Shown one piece after another: positions 33,021-43,912 of a stretch of DNA of 64,000 nt. The position numbers were made by a program, and so were the translations under genes. The notes below the pieces were generated by a model. The model had not been told where the DNA came from. It made no database searches and saw only the letters and a program-made list of their open reading frames with translations. Origin of the DNA: Hygrophila difformis. Its lineage: Eukaryota > Streptophyta > Magnoliopsida > Lamiales > Acanthaceae. The stretch's first letter is position 1; every line of letters begins with the position of its first letter. The stretch covers positions 44,810,055 through 44,874,054 of the forward strand of contig JAOANR010000008.1 of the NCBI GenBank assembly GCA_030278955.1, read 5' to 3'.

Positions 33021-34357
33021 CCATGTGCGTATGTGTTGGTTAGTATAATAGTATTAGTTATACCATCCACGTAATAGTCGTCAATGATACTTCTGAGTAT
33101 ATTGCATTGGCATCTGAGTATATGATTCTCTGCTTGCTTTATCCTTTCTAATGTTTTTCTCCATTTTTGCCAAACACCTCCTGAGTCATACTTCATTTAG
33201 ATGGATACTAACATTTATAAGACATATTAGCTGTGTATCCGTATCAGGCTGCGCATCGCAGAGCGAGCTCAACCTATATCATAAGAAGATTGCCACTGAT
33301 TTCAGTGCATTTTCAACCACTGAAGAATTAATTTGGTAATCGGAGAGTGAAGGTAAGTGCATTTTAAATTCAATAGATGTACTTTGATAAGTGGAATTGT
33401 TATTTTTTTATTTTGGTAATTTTACTTGTTTGTTTCATAAAAATGGGTATTTGATATTTTAACTAAGTCATTCTTTTTTAAATTTTAAACCCACTGATTT
33501 TTGGAAAGATATATTACTTTGTTTACGAATATAGAAGCATAAAACAGGTAATTGTTTGGTTTTTTTTAGTGTTACTGTATAACCCATGGTGTGGGGTTTT
33601 TAAATACAAACTATTTTTTAAAGAGGTTTGATTAATTCAAATTTCTAATTCAGCCTTAGTAATTGGTATCAAGCAGATGCCAAGTATAATAATTTAGCCT
33701 TATTTTCGCTTTTCATTTGCTGCTTAGTTCCTACATTTGAGATTTGGTTCTATTTTTTCCCCTAATATGAGCAGACAGGAGCTATGATGCTCAAGAATTG
33801 TAGGAGAGCTGCTTCGTTTGGAATTCAAGTTGAAATTATTATTTTTTGCTTTTATTAGTGAAATTATAGTGCAATTAATTTGTTAATAAATAGAAGTATA
33901 ATTAGAAATATAATTATTTTGGAAGTCAATGATTGACCATAAGGTGATAGTGAGAGAGTGCCCTGGCGGATAGAGAATAGATTTAGAAACAACTAATTGT
34001 AAAAATATGAAAAAAAATAAATTAAATTAAAAAAAAGATAATAATTATCTATGCTTTGCTTTCTATAATTATGTAGAAAGTAACACTTTCCTGAATCTCG
34101 ATTTATCTCTTTGCGTCTGATTTCTGTTGTTCTGTTGTATATTTGTTACTTGTTACTACCATATGTAAGCTTTAAGTAGTTCCTTTTTTCTTGAAGGACT
34201 GCTTAATTTTAAAGTGTTTGATCCACGTTTTGCTGGTCTGTCGAGGAAAAACCCTGGATAATTGCTGAATTTATACATGTTACTCTTGAAATTGTTTTTT
34301 TGTTGAACCAACTTCATCCTTAATTGCTTACAGTACAGTGCTTTTCTATTGTTTTAG
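33021..34357. other. AT-rich stretch, one possible exon
   Basis: An open stretch at about 33248-33339 follows an AG and could be an exon remnant, but I do not recognise the protein. The rest is AT-rich and intron-like, with nothing identifiable. Confidence 0.3.
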
Positions 34358-34611
34358 GTTGTCGAAGTTTCCACCTCGAAAACTGGGAAGCACGGCCATG
34401 CTAAATGTCACTTTGTTGCAATTGACATCTTCACAGGGAAGAAGCTTGAAGATATTGTGCCCTCTTCCCACAACTGTGATGTGCACATTCTCGTTTAATT
34501 CATCATAAATCAATTCATATCCGCACCAGTTATTTCATCTCCTAATAATATCTCTGAATTGAAATTCAGGTTCCCATGTTAACCGCACTGATTATCAGCT
34601 CATCGACATGA
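34358..34611 (+). pseudogene. eIF5A: eIF5A gene fragment (two partial exons)
   Basis: After an AG acceptor at 34356-34357 the frame reads [20 protein letters not shown] and on through [15 protein letters not shown] (34358-34480). This is the core of translation factor eIF5A, including the TGKHGHAK loop with the hypusine-site lysine. A donor GTGCAC follows. The next exon starts after TTCAG at 34570 with VPHVNRTDYQLID and then diverges near 34610. The N-terminal exon and the C-terminal domain are absent, so it is a captured or truncated fragment. It keeps its intron, so it is not a processed pseudogene. Confidence 0.85.
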
Positions 34612-36765
34612 AGCCATCCTCAAATTTCTGGCCAGTTGCAGCAAGTTGCCACCCATCAGCCAATGTAGCCGGTTTGCCTTGTCAAGTAATGGTGTTTGAT
34701 TCATGCTAACCACGCCAATTTCTCTTTTGAGTAAATCTAAAGCTGTTGTTTTTCCAGATCTGACTTATCAAATGCTTTGTACCAAAGCTATGGATATGCT
34801 CATGGATTTTACACACACAGGTCGGTATAATTGTCGTATAAAATACCTTGTTTATGCACTTAATCAATACATCGCTCACCAATATATATAGCTTTGTCAT
34901 CAAAGTTGCTTTGGACTAATGAACAGTATTTATGGCCGCTTGTCTTCAAACTTTGCAGTAACCAAGATGATTCTGAAATTATGGCATCCCTTCCTCAAAT
35001 GTATGCAACAGCCGTGTCAAATACAACAAATATATTTGATGTTCTTATATTCAATGAGAAATCTTGTCTCACTTTCGATTGATTGCTTGTAGCTCTGATA
35101 TTACTTTGCCTCAGCAAATGTCACTTATGTTTGATGTCCTATCCTGGTGCATCGCAAATGTTCTATCCAGTAGGTACTGGGAACAATGGAATGTTAGATA
35201 TTTGGAGAAGCTGTGCCTAATGTTAACATTTGGAGCAGCTGAACCTAATGTGCTTCATGAAGAATGAAAAGTTCAGAAAAGCAAAGGTCTTGCTTCTTTT
35301 CTTTATGGAACCTGCTATTAGTGAAATTATGTTTGCTTAGCTAGAAATTAAATATTGAGTGGCCAGCTCATGTTTTTATACCAAACATTAATTATTCATG
35401 ATAGTAAGTTTACTTACAGTGAATAGGAAACAAAATGATATGGGATATATATAGTAATTTAATAGTACTTTGGAAACTATAAAGTAGTTTGCTTTGTGTA
35501 TTGTAAATATGATATGGCTGAGGAAATCAATGTCGACGCTAGGGAATTTGGGAATGTTTGTTCATTTACGTATCCTCTTTCTGATGAAGAACATGATCAT
35601 CATGGTACATAGATTGATACTATGTTTTCGTATACTGAGCTATGGTTGAGACGATCACATTTGTATTTGATTATTTATAAACTATGGGTTGGCAGATTGC
35701 AATGATCTCAGTTCAAGTATTCGAATGGAAAATGAAATATCAAGAAGAATATGAGATCTCTTCCTGTTTTGAGAAAGTCGAGGGGACGTTGAATCTTATC
35801 TATAAGCAGTGCGTGTTTCATTGCTTACGTGGTTTTGTGTGGCCACGGTTTGATAGTGTGATTGATTATTACATCTCTTCTATGTTGAAAGTTGTTGGCA
35901 TTTTCTGTGAAGGTCCAAATGCCGCTTGAACATTGACAAACATTGTGGTGGCAATCTATGGAACTACCCTCACTATCAAAGTCACAATGACCCAAGGGAT
36001 CTTGAACATCCTTCATTTTGTATAGCTGGACTGATAATTCTTGAAACTTGAAAGTGATGTATAGATTTATTACTGTTTATTGGTAAGTGTTTGTTATATT
36101 TTAACTGTCATCGGCTGTGTTTGGTGATTAATTTTTTTTTCCCTCTACCTTATGGATTTGTATTTGTTAGTTCGGACATGAATTTGGGGCAATGATAGAC
36201 TGAAGAATGACTAACTTTGGAGAATGAGAATTGTGTATTAAACATTCAAATAGAATATTAGTTGTATGTATAACTAAACTTCTTTTAACATAAGAAGTAT
36301 CATATAAAGAAACCATGTGCGCTCACCTACAATTATTCTTTTTCTCTCCATGGGCAGTTGTGCGCCCGAAATACGCTGTGCATGGCACATCTGGAATCAC
36401 TATATAACCTATATAGGACATAATCTTGAACGAAACCACACAAATGGGTTATTCATGATAAAGAAAATAAAGGATAATAAAAAGTAATAAAGTAAATTGG
36501 CCCATCCAAAAAAATTGTTAAATTGCAAAGAAATAGGTAACTAACTGCAATGGCATATGACAAATGACAAGGTCAGGTTGGTGCTTAGAGTAACAAAAAA
36601 TGACTGAGGAAAACTTAATTGTACTTAAATTACATTCAGATGAATGAAGATTGATAGGAGTTTTAAATGATATCTCATCAAACACCATCATTGCAGCTAG
36701 ATGAAGTGGAATATCATTGCAAAATCAACGCGATGACATTTAGTTCTATTTGCAGCAACTGAAAC
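34612..36765. other. Unidentified exon-like fragments, no intact gene
   Basis: Short open stretches (for example around 34894-35030, 35100-35270, 35520-35605 and 35684-35929) separated by AT-rich DNA and splice-like signals suggest more gene scraps. None could be matched to a family. 36060-36765 is AT-rich with nothing identifiable. Small palindromes near 36352-36392 are the only structures noted. Confidence 0.3.
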
Positions 36766-37613
36766 TATTGTTTCTTAAGCTTTCTGTGCAGATGAAAAGT
36801 GTTGTCATACAGTAGTCAGAACAACGCAAGGACTACAAGAACTGAACATATTCAGCAGTTATAAAGGGAGTTACGAGTGGCATTTATTATTAACTGATTA
36901 TAACTACATGGAAGAGTGGTTTTGTAACTGATTACGAATTTACTCTCCTTTATATAAGTGTGTTAGTCCTAGATGAGATTTATAGATTGGTAGATTGATA
37001 TATTGAGTTGTAATTTTCACTTTCATATTTTTTAGAATTGGTTTTTCTCTCTTGTTTTTCATAGATTTCAGTCTTTTGAGAGTTTAGATGAGTCTTTGAT
37101 GATTGGTTTTACATCTGAGAGTTTCTTGATTGTCAAGGCTTTGTGCTTCATACACTTCAAGAGGATTGCCATATTGAAGAACATCTTTCTACACAACATG
37201 CTGCGAAGGTTTGTTTTGCGAAGAAACCTTGAAATCTGAAGGATTGAATCCATATCGTCCGCTGTATTCAAGATTCTAATCCAGTAAAGATCGTCTGTCA
37301 ATATTAAATTAAATTGGATTATTCATCCAGCGCCTGCAGTTGAAGGGGAGTTTCGACTATAGCTGTTCTGCTATTGGCGTCAAGTCTTTGGATAGATCGA
37401 ATCTTGTCTTGATTGAGTCATCTACATAATGAGAGTTCCTGGATTGGAATCCTCCAGACGTAGGTCCGATTGACCGAATTGGGCCAACAAACCTTGTGTT
37501 TTTTTTTTACTTTCTGCTGCACACTCACTCACACACACGTAATTCTGATCACGCTCAAACTACCGCACTAATTGTCAAGATTCGTTAACAAACGGGACCA
37601 ACAATTGGTATCA
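36766..37613 (+). repeat. 5' LTR of the copia remnant
   Basis: It begins about ATTGTTTCTTAAGC (aligned with TGTTGTTATCTTAAGC of the 3' copy) and ends ACCAACA before the primer site. TATATAAG (36952-36959) is a likely TATA box. The first about 580 bp align directly with 40347-40912. Confidence 0.75.
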
Positions 37614-37615
37614 GA

Positions 37616-37627
37616 GCTATCCTCTGA
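37616..37627 (+). promoter_or_regulatory. Primer binding site of the copia remnant
   Basis: TGGTATCAGAGC, complementary to the 3' end of initiator Met tRNA, lies two bases after the 5' LTR. Confidence 0.9.
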
Positions 37628-37735
37628 CTCACTAGGATAGATCTTGAAGGATCTTGAATGGTGAGAAAGGAAGGTGCTTCTAGTTCTAGAACACCGTTGT
37701 TCAATGGTTCAAACTACCGATACTAGAGGACACGC

Positions 37736-38302
37736 ATGCGAACCTACTTGATTGCACTTGGAGACGATGTTTGTGATGCAGTCAAAACACCTTGGGAACC
37801 ACCAATGAGACCTATTGTATTGCCATCCGGTTCAAATGACCCGCCTGGATCGAAACCTGTTACTAAAGAAGAGATAACCCCCGCCGAAAGAGCCGCTAAA
37901 CACGAAAATTTTGTAGCACTTGATGAAATTTTTGGAGCAAAGGACGAGGCGCAATTCCACATGATTACAAATTACACATCAGCTCATGATGCTTGGAGAG
38001 CCCTGGAGATTATGCTTGAAGGTTATGCTGATGCCAGGACTACGAAACTACCAAGGATCGAATATGTTTTCGACAACTTAAAGATGAAAAAGGATGAAAC
38101 TATTGTTGTGTACATTAGGTTCAAAGATGTGAATCAAGCCTACACACTTGATTTGGTTTATGACAATTCAAAGCTCGTGAGGAAAATGTTTAGACCAGTC
38201 ACAAAGAAGTATGCCCCTAAAATAACTATTTTGGAGGAATTTGATAAGCTGAATACCATTTTTTTGGAAGGTCTAGTAGGATACTCCAAGCCTATGGGAT
38301 GA
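37736..38302 (+). pseudogene. gag: Copia gag, capsid part
   Basis: The 188-codon frame matches the UBN2/gag-polypeptide type of plant copia elements: LGDDVCDAV, then ALDEIF, SAHDAWRALE and a YVRFKDV-like helical core. The proper N-terminus lies just upstream in another frame (PLFNGSNY-like text near 37695), so a frameshift or premature truncation is present. It stops at 38300-38302, and gag continues in other frames. Confidence 0.7.
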
Positions 38303-38338
38303 ATCACTTGGAAGAACTACCAAGAAACATCGCCTTGA

Positions 38339-39466
38339 ATGTTGAGGAGGACTCTGGAAACACTTCTAAAGATGAAGTTTCATATAGTAGCTAAAATGCT
38401 TCAAGACAGAAGAGCCAAACAATTCAACAGAAGAAAGACTCAAAACCGCAATTCTTATGATGTCCAGACGACAGACAGACCACCGCGCAAGGATTTTAAA
38501 AAGAAAGACAATAGTAAAAATGATCGATCTAACAGAAAGTCCAAAAAGTATGAAAAACCTGATATATTCGCTTCTATGATATGCTACGAATATGGTGGAA
38601 CTGGACACATTAGATCTGAATGTGCCACAACCAAAAGAAAAGAAAGGAAAGGAAAGAAGGCACTGCGGGCAACCTTAAGTGATCACGACAATGATGAAAC
38701 ATCAGAAGAACATATCAGAGACGTTGAAGATGTTGTCACCTTCACCTTGAGAGATTCTAGCCCCACTTCTTTAAAAGGTATATCGAAGTCAATATGTTTT
38801 TCACCAAATGAAGTTGTTTCTGATTCAGGTTAAAGTGATGACGAGTTGGAACAATTGACTGCTGACTACAATGAACTCAAAGAAGAATTTCAAGCAGCCG
38901 TTCAAGAAAATAAAAATTTGTTTGGAGAACTTGCTGATGTCGGAATATCATATGATCTAGAAGTGGAAAAGAATGACGAAATCCTGATAGAAGTCGATAC
39001 CTTAAGAAGGGATAACGATGAGCTTATTGACATGCAAAAGGAGTTGAACGACCTAAAGCAAAAAAGTAGTGAGCTTCGAAAGGTAACAAAAGGTAAAAAT
39101 AAACTTGATGAAGTTTTATCTATGGAAAAATCTGTTGGTGATCTAACAGGTCTAGCGTACACAAAAAAATCTACTGCGAACAAGACAAAACTCATAAGTG
39201 GAGGATTCTTGACCTCATCCTATAAAGAATCAAATGAAGTTGATGTTACAATGTCGTCCCGCCGACAGAAAGACTACTGCTTCTGCCAACTACTAGGACA
39301 TTCTGCAGTCACATGCATCAGAATAGTAAGAGACATAATGATACCAACTGTCACGGGGTGCCGGGTCCGTATCGGGACTGCAGCGCACTGTGTGGCTAAT
39401 AGACTGATTCCTAGCACTATTCCGCCAAACGGTCCATCCGAAGGGTCGGGTTGGACATCATCATAG
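38339..39466 (+). pseudogene. gag: Copia gag, zinc knuckle and coiled-coil tail
   Basis: The frame 38339-38833 has a lysine-rich stretch and a degenerate zinc knuckle CYEYGGTGHIRSEC (second cysteine changed to tyrosine). After TAA at 38831, 38846-39330 continues with a strongly charged coiled coil (ELKEEFQ, DTLRRDNDELIDMQKEL). It ends with a second knuckle-like CFCQLLGHSAVTC. A frameshift follows and no protease is recognisable. Confidence 0.65.
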
Positions 39467-40346
39467 AGCTAATTCCGGAAACTATGGGATACTTCAATTT
39501 ATATTACAACGGCAGACGAGCCTTACAGTAACTGCAAAACAAAAGCCATAAAAATTTGGTTAGAGACCGAAAGGAATGGTCGATCTATTGTTTGGCTAAC
39601 AGAAGAACTTCGAAAAAGAATCAAAATACAAAGAGTATGGATTCCAAAGAATAAAAGTTTGCCATTGAGTGATGTTAAGACCACACAAGGACAACAACCC
39701 ATATCAACTAAAGTGAACTTTGGTTTTATGCTTTAAGAGTTAGAAAGGTAAGGTATTGGTCCAATTGTTAGAGAATAATATTCCCAACCCAAAGATCGAA
39801 CCACTAAAGCTTGAGATAAAGATACGTGACTGTGACGAAGTTGTTACTGAAGGTCATCATTACTCACATACTACATTATCAATGTTTGTTTGGTTACAAC
39901 AAACTGCCATTCAGTTCAAAAAGGGGTAAACCGATTTTCTTTTGCATTAATAAAATTTTGATCTAATGAATCATTTTGATTGCTTGTTATTAAGAAGATA
40001 AAAAGGTGTTTATCATGCGCTTAATATTGAGGGAGAGTTTGAAGAAGCATGGCGTAATATGTTGGTATTGGTAACTAGTATACTTGGTTGGTATTGTGAA
40101 TTTACATTGTAGATTTATATTTTGATGTAATTCTCTGATGGTTATAACAATTGATACTGCCTGATGTTTTTGGTTTGTGAAACTTACTAAAACTGATGTC
40201 CAAATATTATAGCTACATGACAACTACTTATGGATGTGTATGCATTTATCGATATATCTTATTTTGATATTTGATTGCTGATACTAACACGTTTTAATTA
40301 CTGAGACACTTTTGATGGGATCATCTACACAAAAAGAGTGGGAGAT
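39467..40346 (+). other. Copia interior without recognisable pol
   Basis: Around 39620-39660 text like RVWIPKNKS resembles the segment before protease in copia gag. Otherwise no conserved domain is visible. A large pol deletion is likely. It ends in the polypurine tract GAGTGGGAGAT at 40336-40346. Confidence 0.5.
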
Positions 40347-41120
40347 TGTTGTTATCTTAAGCTTTATATATAGATGAAAAGTGTTGTCATCCAGTAGTCA
40401 GAACAACGCAAGGACTACAGGAACTGAACAGATTCAACAGTTATGAAGAAAGTTTCAAGTGTCAGTTATTATTGAGTGATTATAACTACATGGAGGAGTT
40501 GTTCTGCAGCTGATTACAAATTTACTCTCCTCTATATAAGTGTGTTAGTCGTAGATGAATTAATAGATTGATATATTGATATATTAAGTTGTAATTTTCA
40601 CTTTCATCTTTTTTAGAATCGGTTTTTCTCTCTTGTTATTCATAGATTTCAGTCTTTGAGAGTTTAGATGAGTCTTTGATGATTTGTTTTACATCTTAGA
40701 GTTTCTTGATTGTCATCAAAGTCTTTGTGCTTCGTACGCTTCAATAAGATTGCCATATTGAAGAACATCTTTCTACATAACAAGCTGTGAAGGTTTGTTT
40801 TGCGAAAAAACTTTGAAGTTTGAAGAACTTAATCCAGATTGTCTGTTGCATTCAAGATTCAAATCCCGTAAAGATCTATCAAGATTACATCAAATTGGAT
40901 TGTTATTCCAGCGAGCATGATCAGAATTGCGCGTGTGTGAGTGAGTGTGCAACAGAAACTAAGTTCGGTCATTCGGACCTACATCTGGGGAATTCTAATC
41001 CACGAACTCTCAATATGTAGAAGACTCAATCAAGACAAGACTCGATCTATCCAGAGACTTCATACCAAACTCTATCACACTAGAACCTATTCTAGCAGAA
41101 CAATTGTAGTCGAAACTCCC
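40347..41120 (+). repeat. 3' LTR of copia remnant with inverted block
   Basis: 40347-40912 matches the 5' LTR in direct orientation. From 40913 to 41120 the sequence is the reverse complement of about 37346-37555 of the 5' LTR. The switch occurs at CCAGCG in both copies. Sequence after 41120 no longer matches. Confidence 0.8.
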
Positions 41121-42606
41121 TAAGGAACAGACAAGGATGTCCAAAGTCAACTCCAACTTCCAAGTGGACCGTTGACTATACAAAGGGCCAAGAAGTTCCA
41201 AGAGGAAGTCCAAAAGGAGATAGCAAGAGAAGAAGGAGAAGCAAATGAAGGCTCGAGTTCGATTTAAACAATCAACATGCCAAGTTTCAACAATCACGGG
41301 ATGAACATCATGATCACTTGGGAAGAGGGATGATACAACTTGGAGAAAGAATGGAGGCATTCGGATGAGGAGTAGAGAAAACAAGCTACAAAGAAGAAGA
41401 ACATGTTTTGGGACATGTCTACCATGTTTTCTATTACATGCCCAAAAACATTCTAGTTTAGGATTTGTCCCATGTTTTCCTATATGATATGATCTCATCA
41501 AGACATGTGTGTTGAGACATACCAATACTAGATTGACTAGGTTAGTCCTAGGTTAATGTCTTGAGGATGGTTGTGTCTTGGAGGTGGTTATGCTTGTTAG
41601 GAGTTATTGGGAGAGGAGTTGAATGGGAGTTAGGAGTAAGGGCCTTGTTTGGCTAGGATGGCCGCCCCTTTTCCATAATTGGGGCATACACTTGAGCCTT
41701 TAAATAGGCATCAAGGTTCACTTGTACTCATTGGCTTTGAATTGAAATTGAAATCACATTTGAGAGTTAGAGAGGATCTCTTTCTTCTTTCCTTTCTTTG
41801 AGAGATGGTTAGTTTCCCTTAAAGACTTGTACCCCTTCCATCTTCTTCCAAAGCCGCGGCCAACCACCCTTCCACCACCCTTGGCCGAGACATTTGTGAG
41901 AGGAATGGCAAATCGGTTCCACGAGTTAGCTTGTTGGGGTCTTGACGCGAGGATTGCTTGAAGGAGGCACCACGACGTCGATCTTGGAGAGTATTCATGG
42001 CGGCATATGGTCCGAACTAGGAGGGTCCGGGTCTCATGCCTCTTGAAGATGTTGGCCGAGAACACATACTTCGAATTCCCCAAGTATTTCGTTCTCTTTT
42101 TTGTTGTTTTGATCTTTTTCTCTTTGCTTGCTTGATTCCCTTCTTCTTCTTTGTTTGATCTTGATTTCGGGTAGACATTTGTGATCCATGGCATTAATTT
42201 TTGGTATCAAAGCCTAGTCTATTCGAAATTTTTCATGTCTAGTGTAGTTTTGTTCACGCCATATTGCTTGATCTAAGTGGCGGGTTAGTTGTTGTTTTTG
42301 TGATTGCTTTTTGTTGAAAATTCCATGTATCCTTGTTCTATGGAAAGAATTCCCTTGTAATCTTGTTTGTTGAAATTTCCTTGTAATTGTGGACTCTCAG
42401 ACACTTTGTTGAATTTGCCTTGGTGCTAGTTTTCGACTTTTGCATAATCTAGATTGTATGAACTTGTATGTTTTAGCATCTCGATTCAATTGTTGAATTT
42501 GTCTTCCAAAAACGAGAGAGGGCCAAGAGTGGGTTACATAGGGGTGGTTATTTGGGAGTTAAAAGGGAGGATGGAATGCACATGGGTTAGTTTGGGAGTT
42601 ATAAGG
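41121..42606 (+). mobile_element. Fragment of another LTR element
   Basis: A TTTAAATA TATA-like box (41698-41705) and a primer-site-like TGGTATCAAAGC at 42202-42213 (one base off the iMet site) suggest the end of an LTR at about 42192 (GGCA) followed by untranslated leader. The start of the LTR is not clear. No coding domain is seen. Open frames on the minus strand here are not credited. The element is cut by insertion of D at 42607. Confidence 0.5.
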
Positions 42607-43912
42607 TGTAACACCCCCATTTTTCCCAAATAAAAATTACAGCAGATGTTACCAATGGGAAGCCCGGGGCTGTTACCGCCACACTCCCAATTAAGCTTGC
42701 TTTGGCCCGGCCTCGGCTTACTTAATTGAGAAGTGCTAAGGCTAGTTAAATCAGAACCAACTCAAACCAGTTGTTTAATAAATTATACTTTTAACAAAAA
42801 AAATAGTAGAGTTTAATTTTAAATGACGGCTAAGGCTCGTCGTCCCCAAAACAAGTTTCTTATATAAAACGACAGAAGTTAAAAAGAAAAATTTGCAAAA
42901 ACATGACGTCTAAGGCTCGCCGCCCCCGAAAAGAATTTCTTTTAAAAATGACGAAGAAAATTTAACCGTCTGATTGCAAATACAAAAGTTATACTTATTC
43001 CCATGCCCGTGCCCATGCCTTCTAAGGTGATCCACACATATCAAATCCTGGAGGGAAAAAGATAAATAGGATTATCAGCACACCGGCTGAGCAAGTAAAA
43101 TTTTGCCCCTTGGACAAAATAATTAAAATACTACACATAAACAGTAAATGGCATGTCAAACCGTTAAACTGTTCAATCCCCACGTAGCTCGACTATGACG
43201 ACAGCACCCGGGGTATCTCATAGGACCTAACATGCTCATATAGTGACCGAAGTCAACTATGGTATACAAGGACGGCCCTTCCCTGCATCTAGAAAACTGT
43301 TTGGGAGACCCTTGGTCAACCACAATCCTCTTCACGGGTTCCTTTGGATAACCCATGAAATAACTTGCGACGACATCTACCTCTTTGATATACGCTGCAC
43401 AATAATAAATCAATAAACTCATGCCATACACTGAAAAATTTATTTTTTTCACATGCCTGGCTTAGCTCAAAATAATTAAACATATAATGGGACATTACCT
43501 CTGCATACATCAATTGCATGAATAAACCCTAAAATTATTAAAACTTAAAGGGAATTAAACATGCAAATTACTCTTGGGACAAAGCCCGCAGAACAAAAAT
43601 TTTACTTACAATTGCTTCCGACGTCAGCTATTTAAATTCACAGCACACCCTTCTTTTTTTTCTCTTTTTTTTCTTTTTTTTTTCTATCTACAACTCTCTT
43701 TCTAACACTCTCTCGACAGCTGCTTTCTAACTTTCTTTATCGGTGCTTTGGTTTGAAGAATAAGTTGTATTTATAGATGATGGCTATACTCTGCAGATTT
43801 TTTTAATTTACTAGTTTTCTGAGTTGCCTAGCTACGCTATAGGTTTGATTAGTGTTGATTTAATAGTATCCCACGTATGGCCATAATATCCCATTATTAC
43901 ACACGTATGTCC
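42607..43912 (-). repeat. 3' LTR of D, distal part
   Basis: In minus orientation this part contains a TATA box (TATAAATA, 43775-43768), a donor AATT/GTAAGT (intron start 43609), a hairpin plus branch CTGAT (43089-43075) and acceptor CCTCCAG ending at 43048, giving a putative 562-nt intron. Two copies of a GACGNCTAAGGCTCG unit (42821-42847, 42902-42927) lie in the following exon. No gene is seen. Confidence 0.8.
43048..43089 (-). promoter_or_regulatory. Branch-point hairpin and acceptor in D LTR
   Basis: CAGC (43089-43086) and GCTG (43079-43076) make a weak 4-bp stem leading into CTGATAA, a pyrimidine tract and CTCCAG ending at 43048. Upstream is ACTTGCT, one base from the ACTTACT of the others. 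Confidence 0.4.

Larger units (their letters stand above)
36766..41120 (+). mobile_element. Gag-only Ty1/copia remnant
   Basis: Two related terminal repeats flank about 2.7 kb. The 5' repeat is followed by a primer site at 37616. The 3' repeat is preceded by GAGTGGGAGAT, a copia-like polypurine tract, and begins TGTTGTTATCTT at 40347. The interior keeps only gag (37736-39330) and short unassigned sequence; protease, integrase and RT are missing. The 3' repeat is rearranged (inversion), so its true end is lost. Lineage within copia is uncertain; the coiled-coil gag tail is reminiscent of SIRE-like elements. Confidence 0.8.

Noticed and set aside
36352..36392. Small palindromes as a Helitron 3' terminus
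   Set aside because: TGTGC/GCACA is followed by CTGG, but the next base is A rather than T and no family evidence is available.
41010..41525. 171-codon minus-strand frame
   Set aside because: It crosses the boundary between the inverted copia LTR block and the next LTR fragment, so it is a chance frame.
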